The position numbers and the translations under genes were made by a program. A stretch of 43,924 nucleotides of DNA, taken from positions 1 to 43,924 of the IMG/VR virus record IMGVR_UViG_3300037296_000150, one strand, 5' to 3'. The notes beneath the pieces were generated by a model. It was not told where the DNA came from. It searched no databases and was given only the letters and a program-made list of their open reading frames with translations. Below, one piece after another: positions 15,576 through 26,045 of this stretch. Origin of the DNA: a virus. The number at the start of each line of letters is the position of its first letter. Within the stretch, counting starts at the first letter, position 1.

Positions 15576-18559
15576 TGGCGCGCGTTCCAGAGATTAACCG
15601 GGCACGTCAGGTATCGCAGGTTGCGGCTGCAGCTCCGCGTCAAGGCGTGGGCTTTGAGGCTCTTTCCCAGATCGCAGGCATGGCCGCGGACTTTGTGAAG
15701 CCAGCCGCTCTAAAGCAGTCTGCAGAGGAAGGTGCCAACGCTGTCTACCGCGATGAAACTGGCAAGCTGCGGATCGACGAAAAGAACGTCCTCGGCGGTG
15801 AAATGGCTGCGGCGCATAATCAGGCCGCCTATTCCAAGTATCTGTCCACGCGGAAAATGGACATTCGCGCGACGATGCAGGAATTGCAAATTAAGCACGA
15901 GTTCGATCCGGCCGGGTTCAAGGATGCGTCCGACGCCTATTTGAAGCTGATGCAAGAAGATGAAACCGCGCCGGCACTCTTGCGGGAAGATCTGGCCGCA
16001 ACGGTGCAGAACGAGGCTCTGACGCGCTTCAATGGCCTGCAGGTCCAGCAGATCAACCGGACGCAGCGGGAAAGCGATCGGGACACCTCGACGCACCGCG
16101 ACATGCTGGCCGACGACTATGTAAACCTGACGATGGCAGGCGACACGGAAGGCGCGGCGCGGGTCTATGCTGAAATGCAGAGCGTCACATCATTTCGCGC
16201 CTCTGCGCCTTACATTGGTGAGACGCCAAACGAGGCAGAGGCATATATGTCTGGCGCGCGCGGGGCGGCGCGGGCGGCGCAGATCACGCAAGAGCTTTCC
16301 TCTCTGGAAAGTGCAAGCTCCATCACAGACGAACGCCGGGCCGAAGTTCAGGGGCTTGTCGATAATCCAGACCTTTCGCCTGCGGTGCGCCAGCGCCTCT
16401 ACGCGGCAACAAAGGGTGTCCTCAAGGGGATCGACGGGCGGGGCATCGCGGACAGTCTGGCGGGCACCGATGTATCCTCTGCGGTGCGCAACTTCGATTG
16501 GTCGCAGCATCGCAGCGGCGGCGGCCTGCGTGGCGATGCGATTACCGGCATGGAAGAGCAATTCCGGGGTTCTCTGGAAAGCATGATCGCCAGCGCGCCT
16601 GAAAGCATCCGGTCTGGCTTGAGCGTGTTCTCCGGCTTCCGTTCTGTGGAAAAGCAGCAAGAGCTTTGGGACGCAGCTTTAACGAAGTATGGCAGCGCAG
16701 AGGCCGCGCGCAAATGGGTGGCCCCTCCCGGCAATTCCCAGCACGGCCACGGCAACGCGGCTGATCTAAGCTGGAACGGTCAACGCTTGGACAAGGCACC
16801 GCAAGAGGTGAAGGACTGGGTTCACGCGAACGCGGGTAACTTCGGCCTTGCCTTCCCTCTCGACAATGAGGCTTGGCATGTTGAGGCGTCCGGCGCGCGG
16901 GGTGGACCTACCGCCCCTCGTGTGGACTTCGACGCTAACCGCAGCAAGCTGGACGACATGGGCGTGCCTGTCTCCCCCGGCAGCGAGTTCTTTGCCGCCG
17001 TAGCCGACACCGATACTGCGGCGCTGATCTTTTCAGTTGATCCTACAGTGATTGCCGGGCCGCTCCTGCCGCCAGAGGTGATCGCGGCAAACCCCATGCT
17101 AGAAAACATGACGGTCGGCCAGGTGCGGTCCTGGGCAGAGCGCAAGGGCACAGTGAAGGCCGCAGACATTGCCGCACGTCGCACGCAGGTTGACCAGATC
17201 GAAGATACAGAGGTGCGCGATATCGCCCTGTCTGCGCTGAACGATCACTACCAGCAGCGCAAGCGGATGGAGGATGCGGCGGCGATGGATTACCAGAGCC
17301 GTGTCGATTACAACGATAGCACGCTGACGGAACAGCAGATCGCAGACGATCACAGCCTGTCTGACCAGTCGCAGCGCAGCCTTATCTCTGACCTGCAGGC
17401 GCAGCGGAAAGACGCGCGTGAAATTCAGGAAACGCTCTCGACGCTTTCTGATGATAGCGCCCTGATCGACCCCTACGATAGCGGGACGCGCAAGAAGGTT
17501 GACGACGCCTATACAGCCTTGCTGAACGGTGAAAGCCCCATGTCGCAAGCGGGCATGGTAACGGCCGGGCAGATCGTCCAGCGGTCGGGCATTGTCCCGC
17601 GGCCTATGTTTAACGCGCTGCGGTCTGCCGCAAATGGTAATGATCCCGCGTCACTGGCGGTAGCGATGGAGTTTGCCGGGCAAGCCTTGCAGATGCAGCC
17701 CAACGCTTTCGGCGGCGTGGACGGTAGCTCGGAAGTTCTGAACGCGCTGGCGGATTACAAGTTCTACAGCGGCATGATGGGCGGTGAAGAGGCTGCGGGC
17801 CGCATGATCGAAAACCGCAATGCCAATCCGCCGAAGAACGTGACGGATCAGGCAAAGGATCTGGCGAAGAACCTCAAGCCCGAACAGGTGACGGACTTCA
17901 TGGCCGGGCGCGGGGCTGACGTGACGATGGGTTCCCCAGCGCAGCAGGCGGCGATCATGGGCGACTATGATCGTCTGTTCCGCGAAGCCTATGCAAAGAC
18001 CGGTGACGAGGGACTGGCGCGCAACCGTGCGCTTGAAGATATGGCCCGCGTCTATGGCCCGAACGGCGTGACTGGCGACAAGCGTATCATGCGATTTCCG
18101 CCCCAGCAGTTCTATCCGCAGGTTGTGGGCAAGCCTGACTGGATGCGCGACCAGATCGTATCTGAGGTGAACGCCTTTGCGGGCATTGAGGAAGGCAGTG
18201 ATCCTTTCCTTTCCCCCGGCAGCGCAACGCCTATCTCGTCGGATCGTATCATCATCAATTCTGACGAGCGCACGCGGGGCGATGTGGCCGCTGGGCGATC
18301 CCCCACCTACGGCGTGAGCTATCTCGACGGTGACGATATGCTGCAATCCGTGCCAGGGCGTTTTGCCTTTGCCGCGCCTAATGCGGAAGCGGCTGATATC
18401 GCCACGATGGAAGCTGAACGGTCGCGCGAAAGCGGCGTGGTGAACCTGCGTCTATGGCGCGAGTATCTGCGCGCTGGCGGCCAGTCAGAGGGCCAAGCGA
18501 TGCAGGCTGTTCTCGACAACAAGGCGGAATACAGCGCCGCACCTCCCCCTACTGAATAG
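15575..18559 (+). CDS. Internal virion protein (gp15-like) with M15 peptidase domain
   Basis: A 994 aa protein in the T7 gp15 position. The start is the ATG that overlaps the previous stop (TAATG). Most of it is helical and Ala/Glu-rich, as in ejection proteins. Residues about 345-437 form a peptidase M15 (VanY/D-Ala-D-Ala carboxypeptidase or endopeptidase) domain: VFSGFRSVEKQQELW, QHGHGNAADL with His390 and Asp397 as zinc ligands, and EAWHVE with catalytic Glu432 and zinc ligand His435. It probably opens peptidoglycan locally during ejection. In T7 this job is done by a transglycosylase in gp16. Confidence 0.85.
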   Translation: MARVPEINRARQVSQVAAAAPRQGVGFEALSQIAGMAADFVKPAALKQSAEEGANAVYRDETGKLRIDEKNVLGGEMAAAHNQAAYSKYLSTRKMDIRATMQELQIKHEFDPAGFKDASDAYLKLMQEDETAPALLREDLAATVQNEALTRFNGLQVQQINRTQRESDRDTSTHRDMLADDYVNLTMAGDTEGAARVYAEMQSVTSFRASAPYIGETPNEAEAYMSGARGAARAAQITQELSSLESASSITDERRAEVQGLVDNPDLSPAVRQRLYAATKGVLKGIDGRGIADSLAGTDVSSAVRNFDWSQHRSGGGLRGDAITGMEEQFRGSLESMIASAPESIRSGLSVFSGFRSVEKQQELWDAALTKYGSAEAARKWVAPPGNSQHGHGNAADLSWNGQRLDKAPQEVKDWVHANAGNFGLAFPLDNEAWHVEASGARGGPTAPRVDFDANRSKLDDMGVPVSPGSEFFAAVADTDTAALIFSVDPTVIAGPLLPPEVIAANPMLENMTVGQVRSWAERKGTVKAADIAARRTQVDQIEDTEVRDIALSALNDHYQQRKRMEDAAAMDYQSRVDYNDSTLTEQQIADDHSLSDQSQRSLISDLQAQRKDAREIQETLSTLSDDSALIDPYDSGTRKKVDDAYTALLNGESPMSQAGMVTAGQIVQRSGIVPRPMFNALRSAANGNDPASLAVAMEFAGQALQMQPNAFGGVDGSSEVLNALADYKFYSGMMGGEEAAGRMIENRNANPPKNVTDQAKDLAKNLKPEQVTDFMAGRGADVTMGSPAQQAAIMGDYDRLFREAYAKTGDEGLARNRALEDMARVYGPNGVTGDKRIMRFPPQQFYPQVVGKPDWMRDQIVSEVNAFAGIEEGSDPFLSPGSATPISSDRIIINSDERTRGDVAAGRSPTYGVSYLDGDDMLQSVPGRFAFAAPNAEAADIATMEAERSRESGVVNLRLWREYLRAGGQSEGQAMQAVLDNKAEYSAAPPPTE

Positions 18560-18567
18560 GAGGCATC

Positions 18568-21500
18568 ATGCCCTTCATCCCGGACGAAAATACCTTTGGG
18601 CCAATTTCTATTGATCCGAAAATGAACCTGACGCCGAAGCCGGAGGGGCAGAAAACCGGGGCGGGGGCAGTGATCGGCGCAGCCTTCCGCACGGAAAACC
18701 CTATCGTCTCTGCCCTGACCTCGTTCGACTATGATCCGCTCAAGCCGTTCGATCCTGAGTATCGCCCCTGGGACGAAGTGCAGGGCACGGAATATGAGGC
18801 CTATGGGGATCGGTTCACGGGCGCGCGGGATGCGACGGACGTGGCCGCCATGAAGGCGCAGATCAACCAAGAGCTAGAGGATCGCCGCACACTGGACGCG
18901 GCAGGTGCCAGTGGCATGATGGCGCAAATGGGGGCCGCTATTTTATCGCCCACAACGCTGTTGCCGGGCGGCGCACTAGTGAAGGGTGCCCAAGGCGTTA
19001 AGATCGGCCTGACGGGGCTGTCCGTGGCTGGTTGGACTGGTCTGGCCGCAGGTATCGACGAGGTGATGCTTCACGCGACACAGCAAACCCGCACGGCAGA
19101 GGAAAGCGCGTTCGCTATTGGCGGGTCTGTGATCCTCGGCGGTATCCTCGGCGCGGGTATCGGCTCCCTTGGTAAGCAAGAGTTCAAAGTCGCGGCGCAG
19201 CGGGCAGAACAAGCCGTCACCATGCACAATGACTTTGCAGATGGGCTGCGGTCTATCGGCGCTGCGGAAAACCCCCAAGATTTCACGATACGGCGCGAAG
19301 GATTTTTCGCGGCAGTTCGTAAGGTGCCTGTCCTGCGCGCGATTGTGCGAAGCGACCCTGTGATCCGCCCTATGCTGTCAGAGCTTTCATCCTCCCGCCG
19401 CGCGCTGTCCGATTTGGTCGAGACGCCGCTGCAATACAAGGTGAACGAGGAAGGCCAGACCGTTCTCAATGGCGAGGCTTCCGTGGAGGCACTGATCAAA
19501 GACCGCACGCACGGCAGCATGGTCAAGTCGCTCTCGGGTCTGAACAAGTTCTACGGTGAATACTGGAAGGACGGGCCGGTAGGCACGCTCGGCACTATGG
19601 TCGCGCCGCTGCAGCGCTGGACGCAGAACCTTGCTGGCAAGACGGAAAAGCTATCGTCGCGTGACTTCATGGAGGAAGTGGGCAAGGCGATGCGCCGTGA
19701 CGACAAACACCCTATTCCCCAGGTGCAGGCGGCGGCCGACATGCTGCGGAAGGAAATCTTTGACCCCATCAAAGAGGAAGCGATCGACTTTGGCATCTTC
19801 GATGAAACGCTGACCGAATTGAAGCACGGCAACAGCTACTTCTCCCGCGTGTATCAGCAAGAAAAGATCATTGCGCACCGGGGCGACGGTTCGGAAAACG
19901 ATATCATGCCCACCCTGCGCCGCGAATTTGAGAAGCGCCGCGACATTGCGCAGCAGAATATGGCGTTCGATCGCCGCGTGGCTGATCTGGAAGCTGACCA
20001 ATTCAAGCTCAAGGAAAACATTCGCGGCACGCAACGGGCGCTGGATACGGCGCGCAGCAAGGCGGTTGCCAAGCGCGAACGGGCGAAAGGCGCCGATGGT
20101 CGGTCTAAGGCAGTGGGCCGGGCTACTGGTGCCCTGCGGCGTGTGTTTGAAAAGCGCAGCGACGATCTGAAAGCCCTGACCTTCACTGACGCGGAAACGG
20201 ATGCACTCAAGTATGCTCTGTCAGATGCGCGCGGTGTGAAGCGTCTGCGCCCTACGGACCTGCTCGAAGCGATCCGCGGCTACGGCGGGATCAAGGATCC
20301 AAAGATCGGCACGCGCTGGAACGGCAAGGGCTGGTCTGGCGGTAGCGCAACAGAGATTGAAATGTCTCTCGACACGCGGGCACGCTCTATTCGCCGCAAG
20401 GACGGCAGGGATATCGACACGGTGCGCGAGGCCATGATCGACGCCGGGTATCTGGAAGATGGCGCGACGGTGAACGATTTGCTGGACGCGATCGACCGTG
20501 CGGCGCGGGGTGACGACATTTTCTCCCGTTACGACATGGGCGAAGAATTTGCGCGATACGAGGCGGCGCTGGCGTTCGCGGATGAAATGGACCGGCTGGG
20601 CGTGGATATATCGAAGCCCATCGACAAGATCATCGCTGACCTTCCGAACACGGCACGCAATCCCAAAACGGCCAAGGTGAAGGCTGGGGAGGCAGAACGC
20701 AGCGGCAACGTGGCTGGCAAGGCAGAGGATGGCGCAGAGGCGGGCGTTCTCAAGGCGCTGGATCGCTTGGAGGAAGCGCAGGCCCGTATTCGTGAGCTTG
20801 ACGAAGAAATCGCCCCCAAGGTGCGCGATGAAATCAAGGCGGCGCGGGCAGAGCTGCAGAAGGTCATTCCTGAATTGAAGAAGGCCAAGAAGGCGCAGGA
20901 CGTTGAGGACTTCTACGCCAATGCGACGGATGCGGATATCGCTGCGGCTGTGAGCGACACGGTGAACGCGCTGACGGGCATGAAGCCGGGCGAGGCACAC
21001 TACAAGGCCGCAATGTCAAACCCTACTCGTGCGCGCGTTCTGGACGTGCCTGACGAGGTGATCGAGCCATGGCTGCAATCCAACGCGCAGGACGTGATGG
21101 CGCAATACTTCCGGTCGATGGTTCCTGATCTGGAAATCATCAAGAAGTTTGGCGATCTGGAAATGACGAAGGTGCAGGAGCGGATCAACGCGGAAGCTGC
21201 GCGGTTGATGGAACAGGCTGATGGTCCGAAGGCCCGCAACCGGATTAAGAAAGAGCGCGACGAAAACCTGCGCGACCTCTTGGCGATGCGGGACCGGATG
21301 CGCGGCGTCTATGGCGTGCCGGCTGATCCTCGGTCGGGCTGGATACAGGGTGCGCGGACTGTTCGCACGCTGTCCTACATGGGTTTCCTTGGCGGCATGA
21401 CTATTTCGGCAATCCCTGACGTTGCGAACGTGGTTGGTCGGGCGGGTATCCAAGCGGCGTTTGGCGGCTCGTTCACTGCAATTACGGACCCGCGACGGCT

Positions 21501-22521
21501 AAAGCTGGCCGCTATGGATATGGCTGAATTGAACTCGGCGGCTGACTGGCACCTCAACAGTCGCTCGATCGCGCTTGGCGATATGTTCGACCCCTACGGC
21601 GGCGGAACGCGGCTAGAGAAGGGTCTGGCAAAAGGCGCGGCCGTGTTCTCCCAAGCTACGGGTATGGTGGCGTGGAACGTGTTCTGGAAGTCGGTGGGTG
21701 GCGCAATGGTCGCGTCTAAAATGTCCAAGGCAGCTGAACGTATGGCGGCGGGCAAGGCGTCGACGAAAGACATGGCCGCCTTAGCTTCTAACGGAATTGA
21801 CCGTCTCTGGGCGCAACGTATTTCGGCACAGATTGCAAAGCATGGTGACACCAATGGCACCCTCTGGTTGCCGCGTGGTCAAAATTGGGATGATCGGGAA
21901 GCGTTCGACGTGTTCCGCCAAGCGATGAACCGTGAATTTGACATTATGATCGTCACGCCGGGGCAGGATTTGCCGCTCTCATTTTCATCAGAGACAGGAA
22001 AGTTTTTCCTGCAATTCAAGTCGTTTGCCTTCTCTGCGCACCATCGGATCTTGCTGGCCGGTATCCAGCGGGCGGATGCTGACGTGCTGGCGCAAGTCGT
22101 GGGCGCAATGGCGCTTGGTGCGCTAGTCTCGAACATTAAGGCTATGCAGGCTGGTAACGAACCGAAAGAGGGCGCGGCGTTATGGGAAGATGCGCTGGAC
22201 CGATCTGGTCTAGGCGGCTGGCTGATGGAGCCCTACGCGCTGGCGGGGGCACTTACCAACGGCGCGACTTCTATTAGCGGTGAGGAAGTCTCCCGCTATA
22301 AGTCACGATCGGAGGCTCAAGGTCTACTTGGACCGGGTGTCGACATGGCGGTGGGTATGTTCGAGGGTGCAGCGGCCTACGGTGCGGGCGATGCGTCCTA
22401 CCGCGACGTTCGCAAGATCATGCGACCTATCCCCGGCAACAACCTTGTCTGGCTTACTGGCGTGACGCGCCAGATTGAGGACGCAGTCGTAGAAGCAACC
22501 GGGGCCAAGCCCCGCGAATAG
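18568..22521 (+). CDS. Large internal virion protein (T7 gp16-like ejection protein)
   Basis: At 1317 aa this is the largest protein and takes the gp16 position; T7 gp16 is 1318 aa. It has AGGAGG before its ATG. I see no transglycosylase motif at the N-terminus, unlike T7 gp16; that role appears moved to the preceding gene. There are long Arg/Lys/Glu-rich helices (about residues 470-540 and 730-780), an early hydrophobic stretch (LTGLSVAGWTGLAAGIDEV) and a C-terminal part with GKFFLQFKSFAFSAHHRILL, typical of gp16-like ejection proteins. It should help form the DNA channel through the cell envelope. Confidence 0.85.
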   Translation: MPFIPDENTFGPISIDPKMNLTPKPEGQKTGAGAVIGAAFRTENPIVSALTSFDYDPLKPFDPEYRPWDEVQGTEYEAYGDRFTGARDATDVAAMKAQINQELEDRRTLDAAGASGMMAQMGAAILSPTTLLPGGALVKGAQGVKIGLTGLSVAGWTGLAAGIDEVMLHATQQTRTAEESAFAIGGSVILGGILGAGIGSLGKQEFKVAAQRAEQAVTMHNDFADGLRSIGAAENPQDFTIRREGFFAAVRKVPVLRAIVRSDPVIRPMLSELSSSRRALSDLVETPLQYKVNEEGQTVLNGEASVEALIKDRTHGSMVKSLSGLNKFYGEYWKDGPVGTLGTMVAPLQRWTQNLAGKTEKLSSRDFMEEVGKAMRRDDKHPIPQVQAAADMLRKEIFDPIKEEAIDFGIFDETLTELKHGNSYFSRVYQQEKIIAHRGDGSENDIMPTLRREFEKRRDIAQQNMAFDRRVADLEADQFKLKENIRGTQRALDTARSKAVAKRERAKGADGRSKAVGRATGALRRVFEKRSDDLKALTFTDAETDALKYALSDARGVKRLRPTDLLEAIRGYGGIKDPKIGTRWNGKGWSGGSATEIEMSLDTRARSIRRKDGRDIDTVREAMIDAGYLEDGATVNDLLDAIDRAARGDDIFSRYDMGEEFARYEAALAFADEMDRLGVDISKPIDKIIADLPNTARNPKTAKVKAGEAERSGNVAGKAEDGAEAGVLKALDRLEEAQARIRELDEEIAPKVRDEIKAARAELQKVIPELKKAKKAQDVEDFYANATDADIAAAVSDTVNALTGMKPGEAHYKAAMSNPTRARVLDVPDEVIEPWLQSNAQDVMAQYFRSMVPDLEIIKKFGDLEMTKVQERINAEAARLMEQADGPKARNRIKKERDENLRDLLAMRDRMRGVYGVPADPRSGWIQGARTVRTLSYMGFLGGMTISAIPDVANVVGRAGIQAAFGGSFTAITDPRRLKLAAMDMAELNSAADWHLNSRSIALGDMFDPYGGGTRLEKGLAKGAAVFSQATGMVAWNVFWKSVGGAMVASKMSKAAERMAAGKASTKDMAALASNGIDRLWAQRISAQIAKHGDTNGTLWLPRGQNWDDREAFDVFRQAMNREFDIMIVTPGQDLPLSFSSETGKFFLQFKSFAFSAHHRILLAGIQRADADVLAQVVGAMALGALVSNIKAMQAGNEPKEGAALWEDALDRSGLGGWLMEPYALAGALTNGATSISGEEVSRYKSRSEAQGLLGPGVDMAVGMFEGAAAYGAGDASYRDVRKIMRPIPGNNLVWLTGVTRQIEDAVVEATGAKPRE

Positions 22522-22581
22522 GGGTGCATTGCGATAAGGGGCGGCGAAAGGCGATCTAAAGGGCAATTCAAGAGGATGCCC

Positions 22582-24624
22582 ATGACCCTTTCGCCGTCCA
22601 CGCGCTATAAAAAATACTCGCCAACGGTCGAAACGACGACGTTTGCGGTGCCTTTCCCGCTGTTCGACGATAGTGACCTGAGCGTTCTTATCGAGGGCCA
22701 GGTGACTGACGCTTACACGGTAAGCGCAACATATCTGAACGGCCGCAGCGACGACGCTGAAATCATCCTCTCCGCTGCGGCTGTAGGCGTTGATGTTGAG
22801 ATTTTTGGCACTCGGCAAGCTCGCACGGATCGCGCTATCGGCGCCAATACGCCTGACCTTATCGGCACAATCGGAATTGAAATCGACCGGCTCGCTGCGA
22901 TCCAGCAGGAACAGCAATTCCGCCTTGGCCTTTTGCCGGGCTATGCCGGCGCTATTAGCGAACTTCTTGCCGAAGCGATCGAAGATTTGAGCAACGCGCT
23001 TCACATGAATAAGCGCACGCTTTTGACCGTTGGCGGCCAGCAAGTTTATAGCACGGCCAGCAATGGCACTGCCTTGAACCTGACGCAGACCAACCACATG
23101 ATCATGGGCCCGTCTCCCGCTGGGATGCTTACCTATGGCGTTGATTATACGGTGGTGGACGGCGACCTGTCCCTCAACTTCTCGCCAGAAGCGAACGAGC
23201 TATACCACATCGTTTCCATGCCCCGCCTGACGAACACAGAGGCCACGGTAGTTTTGTCCGAGTACAAGGACGAGGTTGAGGCTCTGATCGACAGCAAGAT
23301 CAGGGTTTACGAGCGAACCACATCGGCTTTCCAGTTTTGGCGTGACACCCTGTTAGTGGGCGAAGTGACACCTTCGGTGGGCGGTCTATTCTATGAACGC
23401 TCGGCGGTCACAGGCGCGGACAGCTGCACGAATGATCTGGGTGTCGATGGGTTCATTCCGCACGGTGAACGTAGCGTCTTGCACTACGGCACGCCAAAAG
23501 AAGGTTCTGCCGGCGCTGACGTGGGTTTTAACGCTGCTCTCAAGGGCGGCAACGTCAAGGTAAAGGTTCCAAATGGCGTTTATCGGTGTGACGCACACCT
23601 ACGGCTTTACGCCAATACGCATCTGGAAATGGACCCGTTCGTCACGATCCTTGACTATGCGATTAACCGCCCGCTGTTCCTGAATGGCGAGTATGGCAAT
23701 CTGACCTATGCTACGGGCTACACTGGCGATGGCAATATCACGATCACTGGCGGCGTGATCGACATGGCGGCAAAGGTCGCGGCGTTGTCTCAAGGGCCTG
23801 CGTTTGCTTTCGGGCATGGTGAAAATATCTGGGTGCTCGGCACCGAAATGAAGAACAATTACCAGGCCCACTTTATCGAGTTCAACGCCTGCCGCCGAAG
23901 TGGAGCGCTTGATTGCGAGTTTCTTGACGCGACACTCGCCACCCCCGGCACGCGCGAAGCTGTGAATGTCGATTATGCTTATGCTGGCGGGTTCCCTCAC
24001 TTCGGTGGATATGACCTGACGGTCTGTGATGATATTCACATCGGCCGTTGCAAAGGCCGCAATATCGACGTGATGGCAGGTTCCCACTCGCAGCCTACTG
24101 GAACGCTAAAGTTCCACCAGCGGATCAAGGTATATGACTGCGTTATTGATGGCGCGGTATCTTGGGCATTGGACCCCCGTTTCTGGAACCCGTTCAATTC
24201 CAGCATCGACCGGACGGAGATTAAAAACCTTGTCACCGCTGATCGCGAATATCGCGGGATGGCAAAGATTGACGGGCGGTTCCTGGCAAACATTGCTGAT
24301 GATGCAATAGCGACGTTCCCGCTGCCTGCGCCCGTATACAATTCAGTCGCGCAAGGTATGGCAACTATCGTTGGCCACTCGTCCAACGCCAATTCGCCGC
24401 GCGGTCAGTATTACGTCCATTCGACAACTGGCATCACGCGCATTGCAACGGGCGGGCTAGATACCGCAGTCGATCTTTCAACCGCGGTTCTGACCGGCAC
24501 AACGGGCGTTGATGGCAACGTCACTTTGTCCGTTGTGGCGGCATCCGGCACGACGCCCGGCGCGCTTGTTATCGAAAATCGCCGCGGATCGTCCTTGGTC
24601 GTCGACGTGAAATTCCCCGGATAG
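22582..24624 (+). CDS. Tail fibre/tailspike with T7-type N-terminal domain
   Basis: Residues 1-120 (STRYKKYSPTVETTTFAVPF ... IEIDRLAAIQQEQQFRLGLL) match the virion-attachment domain of T7-like tail fibres. The rest changes to a beta-rich body with LKGGNVKVKVPNGVYRCDAH and repeating turns (DGNITITGGVIDM), the pattern of pectate-lyase-like right-handed beta-helix tailspikes. It may bind or cut host surface polysaccharide; catalytic residues cannot be named. The ATG at 22582 is preferred to the one at 22576 because GAGG ends 6 nt before it. Confidence 0.85.
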   Translation: MTLSPSTRYKKYSPTVETTTFAVPFPLFDDSDLSVLIEGQVTDAYTVSATYLNGRSDDAEIILSAAAVGVDVEIFGTRQARTDRAIGANTPDLIGTIGIEIDRLAAIQQEQQFRLGLLPGYAGAISELLAEAIEDLSNALHMNKRTLLTVGGQQVYSTASNGTALNLTQTNHMIMGPSPAGMLTYGVDYTVVDGDLSLNFSPEANELYHIVSMPRLTNTEATVVLSEYKDEVEALIDSKIRVYERTTSAFQFWRDTLLVGEVTPSVGGLFYERSAVTGADSCTNDLGVDGFIPHGERSVLHYGTPKEGSAGADVGFNAALKGGNVKVKVPNGVYRCDAHLRLYANTHLEMDPFVTILDYAINRPLFLNGEYGNLTYATGYTGDGNITITGGVIDMAAKVAALSQGPAFAFGHGENIWVLGTEMKNNYQAHFIEFNACRRSGALDCEFLDATLATPGTREAVNVDYAYAGGFPHFGGYDLTVCDDIHIGRCKGRNIDVMAGSHSQPTGTLKFHQRIKVYDCVIDGAVSWALDPRFWNPFNSSIDRTEIKNLVTADREYRGMAKIDGRFLANIADDAIATFPLPAPVYNSVAQGMATIVGHSSNANSPRGQYYVHSTTGITRIATGGLDTAVDLSTAVLTGTTGVDGNVTLSVVAASGTTPGALVIENRRGSSLVVDVKFPG

Positions 24625-24636
24625 ATTGGATCTGTA

Positions 24637-25815
24637 ATGACTATTAACCTTCTATCATCGCGCGAACGGCAATCGGATCAGGCCCTTGAGTTTGGGCATG
24701 GTCTGCACACTGAAATTGTCGAGGTTACTGTCGGAACAGGCGGCGAGTTTCCTAGCTTTACGAAGGCGCTAGAGGAGTTGTCGCGCGCGTATCCCGCATA
24801 CAAGCGCGGCGGAATAAAGGTCGAGGTTAAGGCTCGTTCATCTTTCGTAATGGAAGAACAGCTTTTCATTGATGGAATTGATCTGGGCTTTATCACTCTG
24901 ACCGATACGCTTGGGTTTATCCCGGTTTCCAGCGCGGGAATTTCTGAAAGTCTGTTTGTTCTTGATACGACGCGACCTTTGATCGCTGGTGTAAATAAGG
25001 CTGTTCTGCCCCGTATTGGGTGCCTGTTCGACTACTCGACCGCAGTCAATAGGTATGACGGCATCGCTCTCTCGGGCGGTTCAGAGGTCCAATTCCTTGC
25101 CGGTCCCGCCGATACCGGCGTCCGTGTTTCCGGCGTAAAGAACGGACGCCGCGGGCTAGTCCTGCTGGGCGGCGCTAAAGCCTACTGCCACATCGACGGA
25201 TTAACGCAGGGCGGCGAGGGAGCCGCGGCCGGGCTGGCATCTGGCCCTGACTTCTCTGGAAGTTCCAATAGGGCAATGCAGCTGCAGCACGGCGCTAGAG
25301 CAGATTTGCCTCGGGCCAGCTTCAAAAACTCAACTGGCGATGCTTCGGTATACTGCATCTGGGGCAGTTCGATGGACATATACCAGTCTGACGCCTCTGG
25401 TAATGCCACGGGTGACGGTATTCTCGTGCGTGACGGTAGTGGCGCAAACTGCCGCGAGGTGAACGCTTCTGACTGTGATATCGGCTTTCACGCAATTCAC
25501 GGCTCGACAATCAACGCCCGTTATAAAGCGGCAAGTGTTTGGGCTGGTGACGGTGCCTCGCGGTGTGGTTCCTATGGGGTGCTTGCTAACGACACATGTT
25601 CGGTTTCAGCGCCAGAATTACCCGTAACGGGTTCTAATGTTGGCTTTCATGCCTCGTCCAACTCAGACATCAATGCGGAACTTTCCGACGCCTCTGCCTG
25701 CGCAGAGGTCGGTTATAAGGTTTTAGGCGGCTCGAAAATCAATGCGCTTGGCGGGACTGGCACAGCCAATGTGACGACGAACGCATGGACAGTGAACGGG
25801 TTTATTTCAAAATGA
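24637..25815 (+). CDS. Second tail protein, probable beta-helix receptor-binding protein
   Basis: A 392 aa protein starting 12 bp after the fibre gene. It lacks the T7 anchor domain, so it probably attaches through the first fibre or is a separate spike. Repeating short segments (GTGGEFPSFTKALEELSRAY; SGVKNGRRGLVLLGGAKAYC; HGSTINARYKAASVWAGDGA) with regular Gly/Asn turns suggest a parallel beta-helix. The last gene bases overlap the lysis cassette. Role in host binding is inferred from position and pattern. Confidence 0.75.
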   Translation: MTINLLSSRERQSDQALEFGHGLHTEIVEVTVGTGGEFPSFTKALEELSRAYPAYKRGGIKVEVKARSSFVMEEQLFIDGIDLGFITLTDTLGFIPVSSAGISESLFVLDTTRPLIAGVNKAVLPRIGCLFDYSTAVNRYDGIALSGGSEVQFLAGPADTGVRVSGVKNGRRGLVLLGGAKAYCHIDGLTQGGEGAAAGLASGPDFSGSSNRAMQLQHGARADLPRASFKNSTGDASVYCIWGSSMDIYQSDASGNATGDGILVRDGSGANCREVNASDCDIGFHAIHGSTINARYKAASVWAGDGASRCGSYGVLANDTCSVSAPELPVTGSNVGFHASSNSDINAELSDASACAEVGYKVLGGSKINALGGTGTANVTTNAWTVNGFISK

Positions 25816-26045
25816 ACCCTGTAGATATCCCACAGATCGCTAGTGAATACGGCCTGTTCGTCGCGCTTGTCGTGGTGGTGGTCGTGGCTATGGGTTGGGT
25901 TATCAAGGCGTTGTGGACGCGCCTCAATGAGCAGATCGACGCTCGGTTCGACGATCAAAAGGTCCATTCCGCGCAAATGGCGGAAAACGTGAAAGCGATG
26001 GACCGGGCGTTCGATCTTGTTGGAGGTTCTCGCCGTGAAGCATAA
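25812..26045 (+). CDS. Small membrane protein, holin candidate, 77 aa
   Basis: The start is the ATG overlapping the previous stop (ATGA). Residues about 13-32 form one strong transmembrane helix (YGLFVALVVVVVVAMGWVI), followed by a charged amphipathic tail. One-helix proteins at the head of a lysis cassette are candidates for class III-like holins or holin regulators. The three-helix protein two genes on is the rival candidate. Confidence 0.65.
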   Translation: MNPVDIPQIASEYGLFVALVVVVVVAMGWVIKALWTRLNEQIDARFDDQKVHSAQMAENVKAMDRAFDLVGGSRREA

